A stretch of DNA of 38,512 nucleotides from Candidatus Ligilactobacillus avistercoris (GTDB lineage Bacteria > Bacillota > Bacilli > Lactobacillales > Lactobacillaceae): positions 1-38,512 of the forward strand of contig DWXB01000020.1 in assembly GCA_019119415.1 (NCBI GenBank), given 5' to 3'. The position numbers and the translations under genes were made by a program. The notes under the pieces are model-generated. The model searched no databases and had not been told where the DNA came from. It saw only the letters and a program-made list of their open reading frames with translations. Below are positions 35,213-38,512 of the stretch, piece after piece (the stretch's first letter is position 1; each line of letters opens with the position of its first letter).

Positions 35213-37087
35213 ATGAGCTGGAAGGAACGGATTAAACAACGAACCAACCCACTGCGGTCAATCTACGTTAAGATTGCCTTTTCGTTTGTGCTGCTACTCC
35301 TACTGATTTTTCAAATTGTGGGGATTATTTTTGTGCAGCAACTTAAAACGGATAACCTGAAGACGTTTAAGCAGCGAACGGAGCTTTCATCGTACGTTGA
35401 AAACACGCTGGTTTCGGTGATGAGCCACCCCACCAAGGACACAAACGCCCGGATCCACAAGATAATCGCGGGGATCAATAACGACAATATTACGACGATT
35501 CAGGTGGTTGACCCTAAGGGGGTTATTCGGGGAGTAAGTAACACTGATGGGCGTAACCTGGTTGGTCAGAAAACAACGGATAATGACATCAAACGGGTTT
35601 TGTACGACGGCAAAACGGACACGAAGATGCTGGTTAACCGCTCAGATAACCACCGCTACTACGTCACAATCACGCCGTTGTTAAGCACAACGGGGAACAC
35701 GAACACGGTGGTGGGGGCCGTCTATATCCGGGCCAACCTCGACGCCGTGTATAACGCCGTAAACAACGTAACGATGATTTTCGCCACGGCATCGCTGATT
35801 GCCACGGTGGTCGGGTTATTGTTGGCCCTGCTGATTGCGCGGACGATTACCCAACCAATCGAAGAGATGAAGCGGCAGACCACCCGGATTGCCCGGGGGG
35901 ATTACTCGGGCCGGGTTAAGGTGTACGGGAACGACGAGCTAGGGGAACTTGCCACGGCGGTCAACGACCTCTCAGTGCGGGTGGAAAACGCCCAGGCCTC
36001 AACGGAAGCGGAGCGGCGCCGTCTTGACAGCGTGCTGACCCACATGTCTGATGGGGTGCTGGCGACTGACCGGCGGGGCTTGATTACCATCATTAACGAT
36101 AAGGCGTGTGCGTTATTAGGTGTCGCGGAGCATGACGTGATTGGGAAATCAATCCTGGACGTTTTAGGAATTCGCGGGCAGTACGCCTTTCGTGACCTGC
36201 TCGAAAAGCAGGATGAAATTAAGATTAACCTGTCTGACGACGACCACGAGCAGATTTTAAAGGCGTTCTTCTCCCTGATTCAGCGCCAAACGGGCTATAC
36301 AGCGGGGTTGGTTTGCGTTCTGCACGATGTTACCGAGCAGCAACGGGTTGACCGGGAACGGCGGCAGTTTGTATCCAACGTTTCGCATGAATTACGGACG
36401 CCGTTAACAAGTGTTCGGAGCTACATTGAAGCCCTTAACGAAGGGGCGTGGAAGGACCCGGAAGTTGCGCCGGAATTTTTACGGGTAACGCAGGATGAAA
36501 CCGACCGGATGATCCGGATGATTAACGACCTGCTAAACCTGTCCCGGATGGATTCCGGCACGGTCAAGCTTGAACTGGAACTCGTGAACATCAACGAGTT
36601 GTTTAGTTACATCCTTGACCGGTTTGATATGATGCTTGCTAAAAACCGGGAAGAAGGGAAACCGCAACTCACCATTAAGCGGGACTTTACGGCGACAAGC
36701 CTGTGGGCGGAGGTCGACCAGGATAAGTTTACGCAGGTGATTGATAACATCATGACCAATGCGGTGAAGTACTCACCGGATGGGGGAACAATTACGTGCC
36801 GTCTGCAACAGGAGGGCAACAACGTTGTTTTGAGTGTGGCTGATCAGGGATTAGGAATTCCGAAAAAGGACATCGACCATATTTTCGACCGGTTCTTCCG
36901 GGTTGATAAGGCCCGTTCGCGGGCCCAGGGGGGAACTGGTCTGGGGTTAGCCATCTCCAAGGAAGTAATTGAGCTTCTGCACGGGAAGATTTGGGTAACC
37001 AGCACGGAAGGAGAGGGCTCAACGTTCTTTATTTCCCTCCCGTCGGAAGAATACGAGGAAGGAGACCTGTGGGATGAAGATGCTTAG
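35213..37087 (+). CDS. walK: Sensor histidine kinase WalK (YycG)
   Basis: 624 residues, normal for the family. Membrane spans at about 20-42 and 186-208 enclose an outer Cache/PAS-like domain of 140 residues. HAMP follows (209-262), a PAS domain (268-376), the HisKA domain with phospho-accepting His392 in FVSNVSHELRTPLTS, and the ATPase with NAVKYSPDGG, DQGLGIPKKD and GGTGLGLAISK. It senses wall status and phosphorylates WalR. It starts 9 bases after walR and overlaps walH by 14. The ribosome site is weak, so coupling to walR is likely. Confidence 0.97.
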   Translation: MSWKERIKQRTNPLRSIYVKIAFSFVLLLLLIFQIVGIIFVQQLKTDNLKTFKQRTELSSYVENTLVSVMSHPTKDTNARIHKIIAGINNDNITTIQVVDPKGVIRGVSNTDGRNLVGQKTTDNDIKRVLYDGKTDTKMLVNRSDNHRYYVTITPLLSTTGNTNTVVGAVYIRANLDAVYNAVNNVTMIFATASLIATVVGLLLALLIARTITQPIEEMKRQTTRIARGDYSGRVKVYGNDELGELATAVNDLSVRVENAQASTEAERRRLDSVLTHMSDGVLATDRRGLITIINDKACALLGVAEHDVIGKSILDVLGIRGQYAFRDLLEKQDEIKINLSDDDHEQILKAFFSLIQRQTGYTAGLVCVLHDVTEQQRVDRERRQFVSNVSHELRTPLTSVRSYIEALNEGAWKDPEVAPEFLRVTQDETDRMIRMINDLLNLSRMDSGTVKLELELVNINELFSYILDRFDMMLAKNREEGKPQLTIKRDFTATSLWAEVDQDKFTQVIDNIMTNAVKYSPDGGTITCRLQQEGNNVVLSVADQGLGIPKKDIDHIFDRFFRVDKARSRAQGGTGLGLAISKEVIELLHGKIWVTSTEGEGSTFFISLPSEEYEEGDLWDEDA

Positions 37088-38384
37088 GTGGCTTCGGGAA
37101 AACTGGCTGCACATTGCGTTGCTCTTTGCCCTGATTGTTAGTGTTACGTTCTCGTTTTTGATATGGGCCAACCCCTTTCAGCGGCCGCACAGTAAACGGA
37201 CGCCGACGCTCCGACAACCAACAACGCAGACGGCGACCTGGAAGGCGAGTGACCTGTACGTTCCCACAACGGTTGTGATTAACCGGGGAGGCGGAAAGCA
37301 GGAGCAGGTTCAGTCCAAAACAAATGAGGCAATGCACGTAATTCAGCGGGGATTAGCGGCGACGAATGCCGACCGGATAACACCGGTTGCGCTGACTGCT
37401 CATGATTATCAGGGTGAGTTTCACCGGGCTGATACGGTTATTTTGAGTTATCCGGATCCACTTCCGGGCGGACTGTTTAAAAAACTGCTTCGTCGTGGGG
37501 GAAGTGGTGCATCTTTTCAGGTCAACCACGTGTTGATTTCTACGAAGAAACCTGACCGGTTGTACTTACTGGACGACGCCCATCGCCAGGAGTACGTAGT
37601 ACCGGTTCGGGGAACGGCGGTCCGGCGCATGGTTCATACCCTCGTTACGCTGAAAGGCCAGCGCACTCCCATAACGTTCCAGCGCATTGCCGGGAAAATG
37701 ACGGTGACGTACCCGGCCGGGCTGAGTTTGCCGCAGGTCAGCTATCTTGTAAATAAGCAGCCGGCTAACCAGCTCGTTACCCGGTTAATGGGGGCGAATA
37801 GCTCGTATATCATTGATTCGCGGCAGCAGGCAAACACGACAACGTATACTGATAGCAACCAGCGCCTAACCGTTAATCAAAAAGAAGGTGTGATTGCATA
37901 CGACCAGTACCGTCGTCGGGGGCAGCCGGATGATGCAACGACGGTTCTAACTAGTAACGTTAAGCGGTTGAATGACCTGGATGTCGGGCTAACCGCCGTT
38001 CACTTTTTAAGTTATTCGCAGCCGCATCATACGGCAACCTACTGTAGTTACGTGGCCGGCTTTCCAATCATCTCACCGGTTAGCCGGGGAATGTATACCA
38101 TTCGGCAAACGGTCACGACTTCGGTGACGTTTTCCCAGTATGGCCTTCAGGTGGCAATTCCGTCTGGAGCGGGGGCCCACCAGGTTCATCTTCCAGCGAC
38201 GGCAGAGGTATTTAACCAGCTTGCGGCCGCGGGAATTTCGGCGGATAAGGTAACGGGAATTACGGTGGGCTACCAATGGCATGCGAATAAGGCGTCGGGA
38301 GAAGTTGCTGACCTCACACCAACCTACTTTATCCGGATAAACGGCCAGTGGCAGGATTATCAACGGGTTATTGCCCACCACTAG
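37074..38384 (+). CDS. walH: WalK regulator WalH (YycH)
   Basis: 436 residues from the ATG at 37074, with GAAGGAG upstream and a 14-base overlap with walK. A single N-terminal membrane helix (about 11-31, LHIALLFALIVSVTFSFLIW) anchors an outer domain; the pattern fits the YycH family that adjusts WalK activity together with YycI. LYVPTTVVINRGG near residue 60 and the FISYSQ-like HFLSYSQPHH region are usual for lactobacillus YycH. In relatives walI (yycI), walJ and htrA follow without a gap; here the next 128 bases hold no walI start. Confidence 0.92.
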   Translation: MKMLRWLRENWLHIALLFALIVSVTFSFLIWANPFQRPHSKRTPTLRQPTTQTATWKASDLYVPTTVVINRGGGKQEQVQSKTNEAMHVIQRGLAATNADRITPVALTAHDYQGEFHRADTVILSYPDPLPGGLFKKLLRRGGSGASFQVNHVLISTKKPDRLYLLDDAHRQEYVVPVRGTAVRRMVHTLVTLKGQRTPITFQRIAGKMTVTYPAGLSLPQVSYLVNKQPANQLVTRLMGANSSYIIDSRQQANTTTYTDSNQRLTVNQKEGVIAYDQYRRRGQPDDATTVLTSNVKRLNDLDVGLTAVHFLSYSQPHHTATYCSYVAGFPIISPVSRGMYTIRQTVTTSVTFSQYGLQVAIPSGAGAHQVHLPATAEVFNQLAAAGISADKVTGITVGYQWHANKASGEVADLTPTYFIRINGQWQDYQRVIAHH

Positions 38385-38512
38385 CGTAATGGTAGTAAGT
38401 CAACCATAAGCTGATTCTATTTACCACTACGATTTCTGTTTTTAGGCGCACTCAAATAAGACTAGCCTAAAATCATCAAAATTTTGGGCTACCTAAGGTA
38501 CGCGCATTGAAT
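38385..38512. other. Right end: no walI seen; hairpin and possible end of a minus-strand gene
   Basis: No plus-strand open frame longer than a few codons follows walH. A 10-bp inverted repeat AGCCTAAAAT/ATTTTGGGCT (38464-38473 with 38481-38490, one G-T pair) lies here. One minus-strand frame entering from the edge is open for 11 codons (ending GSPKF) and stops in the hairpin loop, as the end of a gene or mobile element would. Too short to name. Confidence 0.3.

Overview
This window is the replication-origin region of a low-GC-phylum Gram-positive bacterium, most probably a heterofermentative lactobacillus of the Limosilactobacillus type. The basis is gene content and order (rpmH-rnpA-yidC diverging from dnaA-dnaN-yaaA-recF-gyrB-gyrA-rpsF-ssb-rpsR, with walRKH further on), WalK/WalR and LacZ of lactobacillus type, a DUF4767-like surface lipoprotein, GGAGG-type ribosome binding sites, and heavy use of CGG, AAC and ACG codons. 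The genus is an inference; no 16S gene is present.

Left part (1-9600). Mostly minus-strand accessory genes of mixed composition: the 5' part of a multi-pass GT-C-like membrane protein cut by the window edge, an AT-rich lipoprotein, a single-chain beta-galactosidase (lacZ), a small membrane protein, a uracil-DNA glycosylase-family gene, a 37-residue micro-gene with its own promoter and terminator, a secreted GH25 muramidase with seven 44-residue wall-binding repeats, and a polysaccharide flippase. A complete 1.44-kb ISL3-family insertion sequence (9802-11241) separates this part from the origin.

Origin (11300-23560). yidC, rnpA and rpmH read leftwards and dnaA rightwards. DnaA boxes lie both upstream of dnaA (12937-13260) and between dnaA and dnaN (14720-14870), where an AT-rich stretch with a DnaA-trio-like array probably forms the unwinding element. 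Replication and repair genes follow: clamp, S4-domain protein, RecF, both gyrase subunits, then the S6/SSB/S18 operon with a structured leader. A one-mismatch parS site lies between gyrB and gyrA. Three perfect copies and one near-copy of the Noc-binding palindrome ATTTCCCGGGAAAT lie within 19 kb, so the region seems marked for both ParB and Noc.

Right part (23560-38512). A small zinc-ribbon/RluA/GT4 operon; bioY behind a BirA-like operator; two tandem VIT/CCC1-family metal carriers, a UspA protein and an NRAMP manganese transporter (a metal-handling cluster); a Gfo/Idh/MocA oxidoreductase with a CcpA-like palindrome; thiT behind a TPP riboswitch; a NupC nucleoside transporter; a MarR regulator with a probable self-operator; tRNA-Lys(CUU); and the essential walR-walK-walH wall-homeostasis operon. 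walH is followed by 128 bases in which the usual walI is not visible.

The clearest non-gene signals are the Noc/ParB sites, the palindrome cluster between the glycosylase gene and the micro-gene, the terminator-like palindrome at the left end of the ISL3 element, and the BirA and TPP control regions.
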